Below, one piece after another: positions 1 to 8,046 of a stretch of DNA of 64,000 nucleotides (the stretch's first letter is position 1; every line of letters starts with the position of its first letter). Source of the stretch: Sphingopyxis italica (lineage in GTDB: Bacteria; Pseudomonadota; Alphaproteobacteria; Sphingomonadales; Sphingomonadaceae). The notes below the pieces were generated by a model. The model saw only the letters and a program-made list of their open reading frames with translations, did no database searches and had not been told where the DNA came from. The position numbers and the translations under genes were made by a program. The DNA is taken from the NCBI RefSeq assembly GCF_011926545.1, contig NZ_JAATIT010000001.1, positions 310,001 through 374,000 on the forward strand, written 5' to 3'.

Positions 1-600
1 GAGATTGCCGATGCTGACCTCGGCCTTGCCCTCGAAATCGAAGGTCGGCTGGTTGGTCGTGATGTTGATCGCGCCGGCGGTCGTATTCTTGCCGTAGAGC
101 GTCCCCTGCGGCCCGCGCAGCACTTCGATCTGCGCGACGTCGAGGAAGTCGAAGGTCGAGGAAGCGACGCGCGAATAATAGACGTCGTCGACATAGATGC
201 CGACGCCCTGTTCGATGCCGTCGTTGGTCAGACCGAACGGCGCGCCGATACCGCGGATATTGACCGCCGTGTTGCGCGGGTTCGACGAGTAGAATTGCAG
301 CGTCGGCGTGAGCTGGGTCAGCCGGCCGACGTTGAAGCTGCCGGTATTGTCGATCTGTTCGCCGTCAACGACCGAGATGGCGATCGGCACGTCCTGCGCG
401 GTTTCGCTGCGCCGCCGCGCGGTGACGATGATCTCGCCGCCGTAGCTTCCGCCTTCGACCTGCGCAGCGTCATCGGCGGCGGCGGTGTCGTCGGCAGTTT
501 CCAATGCGGCGGCGGGGTCCGCGGCGATCGCCAAGGCGAGGGAAAGCGTGAAGAGGCCAGCCGGAACGCGCCGGCGGACAGACGGATATTTTGCGGTCAT
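1..600 (-). CDS. TonB-dependent receptor, N-terminal part (cut by window edge)
   Basis: The 200 N-terminal codons of an outer-membrane TonB-dependent receptor are present; the beta-barrel lies outside the window. A signal peptide (hydrophobic run at about residues 15-32) is followed by an acidic linker. The TonB-box-like stretch EIIVTARRRSE is typical of sphingomonad and Caulobacter receptors. The plug domain then shows VDDVYYSR and the hallmark IEVLRGPQGTLYGKNTTAG. The substrate cannot be read from the plug. The only contextual hint is the YezD-family gene 114 bases upstream on the same strand, a family often seen near sulfur-assimilation genes. The ATG at 600-598 is chosen because it precedes the signal peptide directly. 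Confidence 0.93.
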   Translation of the reverse strand, partial: MTAKYPSVRRRVPAGLFTLSLALAIAADPAAALETADDTAAADDAAQVEGGSYGGEIIVTARRRSETAQDVPIAISVVDGEQIDNTGSFNVGRLTQLTPTLQFYSSNPRNTAVNIRGIGAPFGLTNDGIEQGVGIYVDDVYYSRVASSTFDFLDVAQIEVLRGPQGTLYGKNTTAGAINITTNQPTFDFEGKAEVSIGNL

Positions 601-714
601 GACAATTTTCCTGTTGCTTTGAAGATGCAAGAAAATTGCCACATCCGGTGGTCCGGTCTGCGGCATGAGGTGGGGAATATCCCCGTTGGGAGCAGTTGGA
701 GCCTGAAACCTAAA

Positions 715-885
715 TCAGTTGGGGTAGCGGTGCCGCTCGGTCACATCGACTTGCACCAGCCGTCCTTCGTGCACGGTCAACTGGATAGCGCCGAACTTAA
801 GCTTGTCGAGGGCATCGAGCACCGTCTGGATGGCGCGGGGCACCTCTTCGGAGCCGCCTTTGGCGACCTCCTTGATAGCGCTCAT
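715..885 (-). CDS. YezD-family small protein (DUF2292)
   Basis: This 56-residue protein ends in a segment with the YezD/DUF2292 pattern (IQLTVHEGRLVQVDVTE, then a basic tail). Its N-terminal part is short and helical-looking. The family has no firmly established biochemical role and recurs beside sulfur-assimilation and transport genes. I chose the ATG at 885 because AAAGGA lies six bases upstream. An in-frame ATG two codons earlier and a TTG at 930 are poorer choices. It precedes the truncated TonB receptor on the same strand and may be co-transcribed with it. Confidence 0.75.
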   Translation of the reverse strand: MSAIKEVAKGGSEEVPRAIQTVLDALDKLKFGAIQLTVHEGRLVQVDVTERHRYPN

Positions 886-1088
886 GATCATTCCTTTCGC
901 TTCTGGATTCGCCGCCAAAGCATATGCCAAGTGATTTAGTTGACAATGGTTGATTTGCTTTCTGCGCCGAAAGGTTCGGTTGTCGCGCCCAATCGATTCA
1001 AGCGTGCGGCGGGTCGACGGGCGCTATCACGCCAGGGGATGACGCTAGGGATTGCGCGCGAGTCCCAGTGCTGGCAAAGGCGCTCTCA

Positions 1089-2093
1089 ATGAGCAAAATA
1101 AACGATCTGATGGCCCGCGGCACCGAACTTCTCGGCAGCGACTATGCCATCCTGTGCGGCGCGATGAGCTGGGTTTCCGAACGCCATCTGGTCAGCGCCA
1201 TCAGCAATGCCGGCGGGTTCGGCGTGATCGCGTGCGGCGCGATGACGCCCGCGTTGCTCGACGCCGAAATCGCCGGGACCAAGGCGCTCGCGACGCGCAA
1301 TTTCGGCGTCAACCTGATCACGATGCACCCGCAATTGTTCGACCTGATCGAGGTGTGCGCCAAGCATCGCGTCGGCCATGTCGTGCTCGCGGGCGGGCTG
1401 CCGCCCAAAGGCAGCCTCGAGGCGATCAAGGCCTCGGGTGCGAAGGTGATCTGTTTCGCGCCGACGCTGGCGCTCGCCAAAAAGCTCGTGCGTTCGGGCG
1501 TCGATGCGCTGGTGATCGAGGGGATGGAGGCCGGCGGGCATATCGGCCCGGTGTCGACGAGCGTGCTGGCGCAGGAGATCCTGCCGACGCTGGCCGACGA
1601 GGTGCCCGTTTTCGTCGCCGGCGGCATCGGCCGCGGCGAGGCGATCGCCGCCTATCTGGAGATGGGTGCGTCGGGGGTTCAGCTCGGCACGCGCTTCGTC
1701 TGCGCGACCGAAAGCATCGCGCATCCCAATTTCAAGAAGGCCTTCCTGCGCGCATCGGCGCGCGAAGCGGTCGCGAGCGTCCAGATCGACCCTCGCCTAC
1801 CCGTCATCCCGGTCCGCGCGCTCAAAAATGCGGGAACCGAAGCCTTCACCGTGAAGCAGCGCGAAGTCGCGAACAAGCTCGACAAGGGTGACGTCGATAT
1901 GATGGAAGCCCAGCTCGAAATCGAGCATTATTGGGCGGGTGCGCTGCGCCGCGCCGTGATCGACGGCGACGTCGAAAATGGCTCGTTAATGGCGGGGCAA
2001 TCTGTCGGTATGGTATCCGAAGAGGAGAGCGCGGCAGCGATCGTCGCATCTCTGGTGCAACAGGCCGAAGCGGCGTTGCACGCTCGGGGTTGA
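1089..2093 (+). CDS. Nitronate monooxygenase / 2-nitropropane dioxygenase family
   Basis: This FMN-dependent TIM-barrel enzyme has 334 residues. The N-terminal AILCGAMSWVSE followed by AGGFGVIACGAM, the central EGMEAGGHIGP and the later FVAGGIGRGEAI plus GVQLGTRFV are signatures of the nitronate monooxygenase / FabK-like flavoprotein family. Family members oxidise alkyl nitronates such as propionate 3-nitronate, but FabK-type enoyl-ACP reductases share the fold, so the substrate is uncertain. The start at 1089 begins the conserved domain and has AAGG about eight bases upstream. An in-frame ATG at 1068 would add seven residues. The gene stands alone, followed 32 bases later by a lipoprotein gene. 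Confidence 0.88.
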   Translation: MSKINDLMARGTELLGSDYAILCGAMSWVSERHLVSAISNAGGFGVIACGAMTPALLDAEIAGTKALATRNFGVNLITMHPQLFDLIEVCAKHRVGHVVLAGGLPPKGSLEAIKASGAKVICFAPTLALAKKLVRSGVDALVIEGMEAGGHIGPVSTSVLAQEILPTLADEVPVFVAGGIGRGEAIAAYLEMGASGVQLGTRFVCATESIAHPNFKKAFLRASAREAVASVQIDPRLPVIPVRALKNAGTEAFTVKQREVANKLDKGDVDMMEAQLEIEHYWAGALRRAVIDGDVENGSLMAGQSVGMVSEEESAAAIVASLVQQAEAALHARG

Positions 2094-2125
2094 TGCCGCA
2101 TGGTGATGCGGTTGGGGAGTGGGTC

Positions 2126-2884
2126 ATGAATTTGTCGCGTAAGATCATCGTAGCCGGCCTGCTGGCGAGCGTCGCCGCCTGTGCGCCGAAACCGCCCCCG
2201 CCGCCCCCGCCGCCGCCTCCCCCGCCGGTCGTCGTCACCATCCCGCCACGGCCGCTGCCGCCGGGCAATGCTGCTCTGACGCAGATTCTTCCCGGCCGCG
2301 GGATCGACGGTGGCTTCGTCACCGCGAACAGCGGCGTGACGGGCGACCGTGCGTTCTGGCAGCTCAAGATCGGGCTGAACGTCGCCGCCATCGGGTGCCG
2401 CGGCATCGAGGAAACGACGCTGGTTTCGGCCTATAACAATATCATCAAGACGCACGGCAAGGTGATCCGGTCGACCGAAAAATCGGTGATCAAGGAGCTT
2501 GGCAAGGAAAACAAGAATAATGGCATCGCGCCGCGCGATCGCCTATCGACGCAGATGTTCAACTATTTCGCGCAGCCGCCCGCGCAGCGCGCTTTCTGCG
2601 CGCGCGCCAACGAGATCGCGCAGGTCGTTTCGACGACGCCGACCGAGCAACTCGTCGCACAGGCGCCCGCGCACCTCGCGCGGCTCGACCAGCCGTTCAA
2701 GGATTTTTACGAAGCCTATGCCCAATATCAAACCGACGTGATCGCCTGGGACGCGAAATATGCGCCGCCGCCGGCGGTGATGACGACGCCGGTGCAGTCG
2801 ACGCCCATCGGCCCCGCCATCACGACCGGCACCACGCCGGTCGCGCCGACGACGGCCCCGGCCAGTCCGACCGGAAATCCCTGA
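2126..2884 (+). CDS. Proline-rich lipoprotein of unknown function
   Basis: This 252-residue envelope protein has a lipoprotein signal (basic MNLSRK, hydrophobic core, lipobox VAAC at residues 17-20). Directly after the lipidated cysteine comes KP and then twelve consecutive prolines, followed by further Pro/Val. The central part (about residues 45-210) is helical with conserved-looking cysteines but matches no family I recognise. The C-terminus is again rich in Pro, Thr and Ala. The polyproline arm probably spaces the domain away from the membrane, as in other envelope lipoproteins; that role is inferred. GGGGAG upstream supports the ATG at 2126. No operon partner is evident. Confidence 0.8.
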   Translation: MNLSRKIIVAGLLASVAACAPKPPPPPPPPPPPPVVVTIPPRPLPPGNAALTQILPGRGIDGGFVTANSGVTGDRAFWQLKIGLNVAAIGCRGIEETTLVSAYNNIIKTHGKVIRSTEKSVIKELGKENKNNGIAPRDRLSTQMFNYFAQPPAQRAFCARANEIAQVVSTTPTEQLVAQAPAHLARLDQPFKDFYEAYAQYQTDVIAWDAKYAPPPAVMTTPVQSTPIGPAITTGTTPVAPTTAPASPTGNP

Positions 2885-2971
2885 AGGTTTTTTCGCGCCT
2901 CGGGACAATAGAATAAACAATCGCGCGCGGGGTATTGGCGCGCGCCGCATCCTTCTGTTAGCAGGATTGCG

Positions 2972-5269
2972 ATGACCAACGCCCCGCCCCCGCCCTCTTC
3001 GGCCGCCCAGTCGGCGCGCACCATATTGACCCGGCTGCACGAGGTCATGCCATCGCGCGTCAATGCGCAGGGCAAGCTCAATCAGGTCGTCGGCATCATC
3101 GGCGAATGCCTCGATAGCGAGGTCTGCTCGATCTATCTGCTGCGCGACGGCTCGCTCGAACTTTATGCGACGCGCGGGCTGAAGCAGGAGGCGGTGCATG
3201 TCACCCGGCTCGGGCTTGGCGAAGGGCTGGTCGGCATGATCGCCGACCAGATCGAGACGCTCAACCTCGACGAAGCCGCGGCGCACCCCGACTTTTCCTA
3301 CCGCCCCGAAACGGGCGAGGAATTGTTCCACAGCTTTGCCGGCGTGCCGATCATCCGGCGCGAGCGCGCCGTCGGCGTGCTGTGCGTCCAGCATGCCGAG
3401 CCTCGCCGCTATGACGATATCGAGATCGAGACGCTACAAACCGTCGCAATGGTGTTGTCCGAGCTGATCGCGAACGCGGATCTGGTCGATACCGCCGCGC
3501 GCACCGACGCGGCGGCGACCGACCAGTCGGCGCAGCGGCTGAACGGGCAGAAGCTGGTCGACGGCATGGGCGCCGGCGTCGCGGTGTTCCACCAGCCGCG
3601 CATCACGATCGAGCATACGGTCGCCGACGATACCGAAGCCGAGCGCCACCGCGTCTATGCCGCGTTCGACAAGATGCGCGAGCAGATCGACCGCATGGCG
3701 AGTTCGGCCGATTTCGGCATCGGCGGCGAACATGAGGAGGTCATCGAGACCTACAAGATGTTCGCCTATGACGAGGGATGGTCGCGGCGGATCAACGAAG
3801 CGATCGACAGCGGCCTGACCGCCGAGGCGGCGATCGAGCGCGTCCAGCAGCGCACCCGGATGCGGATGCGCCAGATCGACGATCCGCTGCTGCGCGACCG
3901 CATGCACGATCTTGAGGATCTGTCGAACCGGCTGATCCGCATCGTGTCGGGGCAGATGGGCACCGCGGCGCAGATGGGCCTCCGCCAGGATTCGATTCTG
4001 ATCGCGCGCAACCTCGGCCCCGCCGAACTGCTCGAATATGACCGCCGCCGTCTGAAGGGCGTCGTGCTCGAGGAAGGATCGCTGACGGCCCACGTCATCA
4101 TCGTCGCGCGCGCGATGGGGGTGCCGGTGATCGGCCGCGTGAGCGACGTGCGCGCATCGATCCGCGAAGGCGACCTGCTGCTGCTCGATGCCGCTGCGGG
4201 CCAGCTGCACGTCCGCCCGACGCAGGCGGTGCAGGATGCGTTCGACGCCAAGCTCGAGATTTCGCAGAAGCGCCGCGCGAACCTCGCGGCGCTCCGCGAC
4301 CTGCCCGCCGTCACCAAGGACGGCGTTCCGATCGAGCTGATGATCAATGCGGGCCTGCGCGAAGATGTCGCCGCACTCGACCTGACCGGCGCGCGCGGCA
4401 TCGGGCTGTTCCGCACCGAATTCCAGTTCCTCGTCTCGGCGACGCTGCCGTCGCGCGATCGCCAGCAGCGCCTCTATCGCGACGTTCTCGACGCCGCAGG
4501 CGATCGGCCGGTGATCTTCCGCACCGTCGACATCGGCGGCGACAAGGCGCTGCCCTATATGAACGTCGAGGGCAGCGCGCAGGAGGAAAATCCGGCGATG
4601 GGCTGGCGCGCGCTGCGCCTGGCGCTCGAACGCGAAGGGCTGCTCAAGGTTCAGGCGCGCGCGCTGATGGAAGCCGCCGCCGGCCGCACGCTGAACGTCA
4701 TGTTTCCGATGGTGTCCGAGCCGTGGGAATATGAAGCGGCGCGGAGCCTCTTCGTCGGCCAGCGCGCGTGGCTCGCGAGCCACAACAAGAAATTGCCTGT
4801 CGCGATCCGCTATGGCGCGATGCTCGAGGTGCCGGGCCTCCTCGAAACGCTCGACCTGATGCTCCCGCACCTCGACTTCCTGTCGGTCGGCACCAACGAC
4901 CTCACCCAGTTCCTGTTCGCCGCCGACCGCGCGCATCCGCGGCTAGCCGAGCGTTACGACTGGCTCTCTCCGATCGTCATGCGCTACCTCGCGCGCGTCG
5001 TCCGCACCGTATCCGGATCGAAAGTCGCCCTCGGCGTCTGCGGCGAAATGGGCGGACGGCCGTTGGAGGCGATGGCGCTGCTCGGCGTCGGGATCGAGCG
5101 GCTCTCGATCACGCCCGCGGGCGTCGGACCGGTAAAGGCGATGATCCGCTCGCTCGACCTCGGCGCGCTGCGCGCCGACATGGCGGCGATCCTCGCCCAG
5201 CCCACGGCCGACCCGCGGGGTCAGTATGCCGAATGGGCCCAGCGGCATCAGGTCGATCTGGGCGATTGA
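2972..5269 (+). CDS. ptsP: PTS-Ntr enzyme I, PEP-protein phosphotransferase
   Basis: This cytoplasmic enzyme I of the nitrogen-related phosphotransferase system autophosphorylates with PEP and passes phosphate to NPr (PtsO). It has 765 residues, the usual PtsP length. The N-terminal GAF domain spans about residues 20-170 and senses small ligands in known PtsP proteins. The swivel domain carries the phosphorylated histidine in EEGSLTAHV (His374). The TIM barrel shows GLFRTEFQF, DIGGDKALPY, GTNDLTQF and the catalytic cysteine in GVCGEMGG (Cys690). The phospho-site reads LTAH rather than the TSH of sugar-PTS enzyme I. No partner PTS gene is nearby. It converges on the glycosyltransferase operon. 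Confidence 0.95.
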   Translation: MTNAPPPPSSAAQSARTILTRLHEVMPSRVNAQGKLNQVVGIIGECLDSEVCSIYLLRDGSLELYATRGLKQEAVHVTRLGLGEGLVGMIADQIETLNLDEAAAHPDFSYRPETGEELFHSFAGVPIIRRERAVGVLCVQHAEPRRYDDIEIETLQTVAMVLSELIANADLVDTAARTDAAATDQSAQRLNGQKLVDGMGAGVAVFHQPRITIEHTVADDTEAERHRVYAAFDKMREQIDRMASSADFGIGGEHEEVIETYKMFAYDEGWSRRINEAIDSGLTAEAAIERVQQRTRMRMRQIDDPLLRDRMHDLEDLSNRLIRIVSGQMGTAAQMGLRQDSILIARNLGPAELLEYDRRRLKGVVLEEGSLTAHVIIVARAMGVPVIGRVSDVRASIREGDLLLLDAAAGQLHVRPTQAVQDAFDAKLEISQKRRANLAALRDLPAVTKDGVPIELMINAGLREDVAALDLTGARGIGLFRTEFQFLVSATLPSRDRQQRLYRDVLDAAGDRPVIFRTVDIGGDKALPYMNVEGSAQEENPAMGWRALRLALEREGLLKVQARALMEAAAGRTLNVMFPMVSEPWEYEAARSLFVGQRAWLASHNKKLPVAIRYGAMLEVPGLLETLDLMLPHLDFLSVGTNDLTQFLFAADRAHPRLAERYDWLSPIVMRYLARVVRTVSGSKVALGVCGEMGGRPLEAMALLGVGIERLSITPAGVGPVKAMIRSLDLGALRADMAAILAQPTADPRGQYAEWAQRHQVDLGD

Positions 5270-5288
5270 GCAATAAGCCAGCAACCGG

Positions 5289-6350
5289 TCAGGAAAGCGG
5301 CAGATTATAAGCGCCCAAGGTGTCGCGCGCGACCCGGTCCCATGAATAAAAGGTGCGGCAGTGTGCCATTGACCGTTCGGCAAATGACCGCCGCGCGTGG
5401 CGATCCCAATCGGCGACGCCGGCGATGGCGCGTAGCCATTCGGCGCTGTCGCCCGCGGGAACAAGGAACCCCGTGAGATCATCGGTGACCGCCTGAACAA
5501 GACCGTCGATGCGTGACGCGATCACGATACCACCCGCCGCCGCCGCCTCGGTTGCGACCAGCCCGAAGCCTTCAATCTCCTTCGAGCGCGTTTCGATGTT
5601 CGGCACTACAACGCAAAGCGCGTGACGATAGGCATCGACAAGTACCGATCCATCGAGGCTGCCGACAAAATCAACCCGCGGATCGCGAAGCGCAGCCCGT
5701 TCCTCCTCGTCCCATATGGTTCCCGCGATCCGCAGCCGGACCGACGGCGGCAGATGGGGCAGCACTTCGCGAATGAACCACCGGCACCCTTTGCGTTCGA
5801 CCAGGCGGCCCGCGAACAGGATGTAGTGCTCAAAGTGACCCGTGGGGGCAGGACCGGCGAGGTCGGTTGCCAACGGAATGACCTCGTCGCAACTCCACCC
5901 GGATTCGCGAGCGACCGCGCGCGTCGCTTCTGAATTGGCGATCACCGTGGCGGATGGCAACAAGCGCGCTCCGAGCCGCAGATAAAGACCATAGACCCGC
6001 CCTTTCACGCCACCACGCCGGGGATAAGCGACGTCGGTGCCGTGCGCCGACAGGATCAGGCGTGATTTTCGTGAACGGAGCCGCGCAGCAATACCGAGCG
6101 GCCACAGCGCCATGTCGCCGAGATGGACCACCGCTGCAGGCCTGCGTTGCGCGGCAATCCGAATGATCGAGGTCAGGGCAAAGAAGACTAGGCTGATTGC
6201 ACGCGGCGGCGAACCACCGCGTCGGCCCGCAAGCCGATGGATGCGCACTGGCAACAAGGCTCGCAATGCTTCGCTGAGCTTGTGTGAATACGTTTCCATG
6301 CCCCCCACGGCGGGAGTCCATTTGCGGGTGATAAACAGGAGGTTGGCCAT
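5289..6350 (-). CDS. Glycosyltransferase family 4
   Basis: This 353-residue GT-B retaining glycosyltransferase has the N-terminal acceptor motif VGGMETYSHKL and the donor-binding motif IEGFGLVATEAAAAGG near residue 260. It is the last gene of a minus-strand run (GT2, GT39-like, flippase-like, methyltransferase, this gene), starting four bases after the methyltransferase stop. This indicates translational coupling and a shared role in building an envelope glycan or glycolipid. The sugar donor and acceptor cannot be deduced. It has no signal peptide or membrane segment, as expected for a cytoplasmic-face enzyme. Confidence 0.88.
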   Translation of the reverse strand: MANLLFITRKWTPAVGGMETYSHKLSEALRALLPVRIHRLAGRRGGSPPRAISLVFFALTSIIRIAAQRRPAAVVHLGDMALWPLGIAARLRSRKSRLILSAHGTDVAYPRRGGVKGRVYGLYLRLGARLLPSATVIANSEATRAVARESGWSCDEVIPLATDLAGPAPTGHFEHYILFAGRLVERKGCRWFIREVLPHLPPSVRLRIAGTIWDEEERAALRDPRVDFVGSLDGSVLVDAYRHALCVVVPNIETRSKEIEGFGLVATEAAAAGGIVIASRIDGLVQAVTDDLTGFLVPAGDSAEWLRAIAGVADWDRHARRSFAERSMAHCRTFYSWDRVARDTLGAYNLPLS

Positions 6351-6354
6351 CGCT

Positions 6355-7128
6355 CTATGGGACGTTCACGCGATGATGTGGATCGACGACCGCGCGGGCA
6401 TTGTCGCCCCGATCGCCGATGCGCGAAGCCTCCATTCGGCAAAGCACAACAAACGTAGGATAGATCGGCTTGGCCGCCGCTTTCAGCCAATCGGGAACAA
6501 GAGACAATATCCGGCGCGGCAGGGGACTTAATTCATTGTTCACCACCCATGAAAGCGCATCCGAGGTCCGGTCTTCAAGCGCAGGAAAATATTCTGCCAG
6601 AAGCGCAGCCAGCTCGGCGCGTGTCAAAGGATAGCAGTCATATCCGGCCGCCTTACGAAAATGCCGAACGAGATAATCCGCCGCTCGCCGCGGCAGCGCG
6701 CCGAGCAACGGAAGGCGGAAATGCGGCTCGATCAGCGCCCATTTGTTGGGAACCGCAATATAGAGGCGGCCGCCTGGCCTCAAGACGCGGCGAATTTCCG
6801 ACAAGATGGCGCGCTGCCGCGAGGCGTCGCCAACATGTTCGATAACGTGATTGAATATGACGATGTCGAATTGCACATCGGCAAAGGGCAATGTCTCGCC
6901 CTCGATTGGCGTCAACGGAACCTTGCCACGATAGGCTTTGGCATCGCGATCCGCCGCAGTCACGCTGGCGCCGCGAGCGAGAAAATGATCGGCGAGAAAT
7001 CCAGCTCCAGCTCCAAGATCAAGCAGGTCGCGACCGGCGACATCGCATCCTAGCAGTGCCTCGATTTTGCGCGCCTTCATCAATCGCGAACAGCGATCGG
7101 TCGCAGCATAGCCATTGAGCTCGGTCAT
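6355..7128 (-). CDS. Class I SAM-dependent methyltransferase
   Basis: This 257-residue protein has the SAM-binding motif I LLDLGAGAGFLADHF, the acidic strand-2 end VTAADRDA, motif II NHVIEHV and the post-motif RRVLRPGGRLYIAVPN, which places it in the Methyltransf_11/UbiG-like group. Its start codon overlaps the stop of the flippase-like gene by one base (TAATG), and it is followed at four bases by a GT4 gene. A glycan- or lipid-modifying role is therefore more likely than ubiquinone synthesis, but the substrate is unknown. Confidence 0.88.
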   Translation of the reverse strand: MTELNGYAATDRCSRLMKARKIEALLGCDVAGRDLLDLGAGAGFLADHFLARGASVTAADRDAKAYRGKVPLTPIEGETLPFADVQFDIVIFNHVIEHVGDASRQRAILSEIRRVLRPGGRLYIAVPNKWALIEPHFRLPLLGALPRRAADYLVRHFRKAAGYDCYPLTRAELAALLAEYFPALEDRTSDALSWVVNNELSPLPRRILSLVPDWLKAAAKPIYPTFVVLCRMEASRIGDRGDNARAVVDPHHRVNVP

Positions 7129-8036
7129 TACCGCGTCCCTATCTGAAACCAGATGAATCCTGCAAGCGCCGCCAAGCCGTCAACGACAGCGGTTAAAATG
7201 CGGTGAAGCAGAACACAGGCGATTGCAGTGCCCGCGCCAACGAGCGGCCCGAGCCAAGCCATCAGCACCGCTTCGCGCACGCCAAGGCCCGCGGGGGCGC
7301 CCGGTATGACGTAGCCCACCGCCCAAGCGACAGCGAATATTCCGATCGTCGCCGCAGGCGACAGCGGGACGGGCGCGAGTGCAGCGACAAGGAAATGGAA
7401 TGACAGGCCGGTGAGCAGAAAACTGGCCGCGAGGCACAGCGATGCCGCAAAAAACGCGCGTGCCGGAACCTTCATCCAAGACAAGACGACGGCGATCGCA
7501 AGCGTCGCGCCGCCGCCGGCCGCCAATTGCAGCAAACCATTGTCCGCGAGTGCCCCGCTGATCACCGCTATAGGGGCGGGATCAAGCGACAGGGCCATGA
7601 CCGTAACCGCAGTCGCGGCTATCAAGGTCGCAAGTATCTCGACAAGCGTCGCCAGGCCGCTGCCCGCGAAGCGAATCCCTGCCGACGCGGCCAAGCCCGC
7701 GCGGCCGAGAAAATGGGCGACATTGCCCGGCAGATACTTGCCGATCTGGGCGACAAGATTGATCCGCAGACCCAAGGCAAGGGGCATGGCGTACCCCATG
7801 GCTCGCAAACCGGCAATCCAGGCGATCGCCGAGCTGACCTGGGTCAGCGCATAGAGCGCAGCCGCGGCAGCCAACGTTCCGCCGCCGATGGCGAGCTCCG
7901 TCGCGTCCGCAGGCCAATGGCGAAGAATGAATTGCCCCGCATAACCGATGCTGAGCAGGAACAGCAGCATTCCAGCCATCCATAGAAGCCGCTGCGTTCT
8001 CGGATCGATGTGTGGCCAGGCTTGGGGCTTTGACAT
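7128..8036 (-). CDS. Flippase-like / lysylphosphatidylglycerol synthase TM-region family membrane protein
   Basis: This integral membrane protein of about 302 residues has roughly seven to eight hydrophobic segments. KYLPGNVAHFLGRA near the first third and PGAPAGLGVREAVL near the C-terminus are hallmark loops of the UPF0104 / LPG synthase TM family, to which the MprF flippase half and the archaeal AglD relatives belong. In a glycosyltransferase operon these proteins are thought to move or accommodate lipid-linked intermediates. I start it at the ATG at 8036, ten bases after the upstream gene. A longer frame upstream would overlap that gene extensively and lacks a membrane-protein start. Confidence 0.82.
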   Translation of the reverse strand: MSKPQAWPHIDPRTQRLLWMAGMLLFLLSIGYAGQFILRHWPADATELAIGGGTLAAAAALYALTQVSSAIAWIAGLRAMGYAMPLALGLRINLVAQIGKYLPGNVAHFLGRAGLAASAGIRFAGSGLATLVEILATLIAATAVTVMALSLDPAPIAVISGALADNGLLQLAAGGGATLAIAVVLSWMKVPARAFFAASLCLAASFLLTGLSFHFLVAALAPVPLSPAATIGIFAVAWAVGYVIPGAPAGLGVREAVLMAWLGPLVGAGTAIACVLLHRILTAVVDGLAALAGFIWFQIGTR

Positions 8037-8046
8037 GCGAGTCCGA

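Noticed and set aside
601..714. Riboswitch in the leader of the truncated TonB receptor
   Set aside because: The 114 bases show short stems, but I could not match any known riboswitch consensus.
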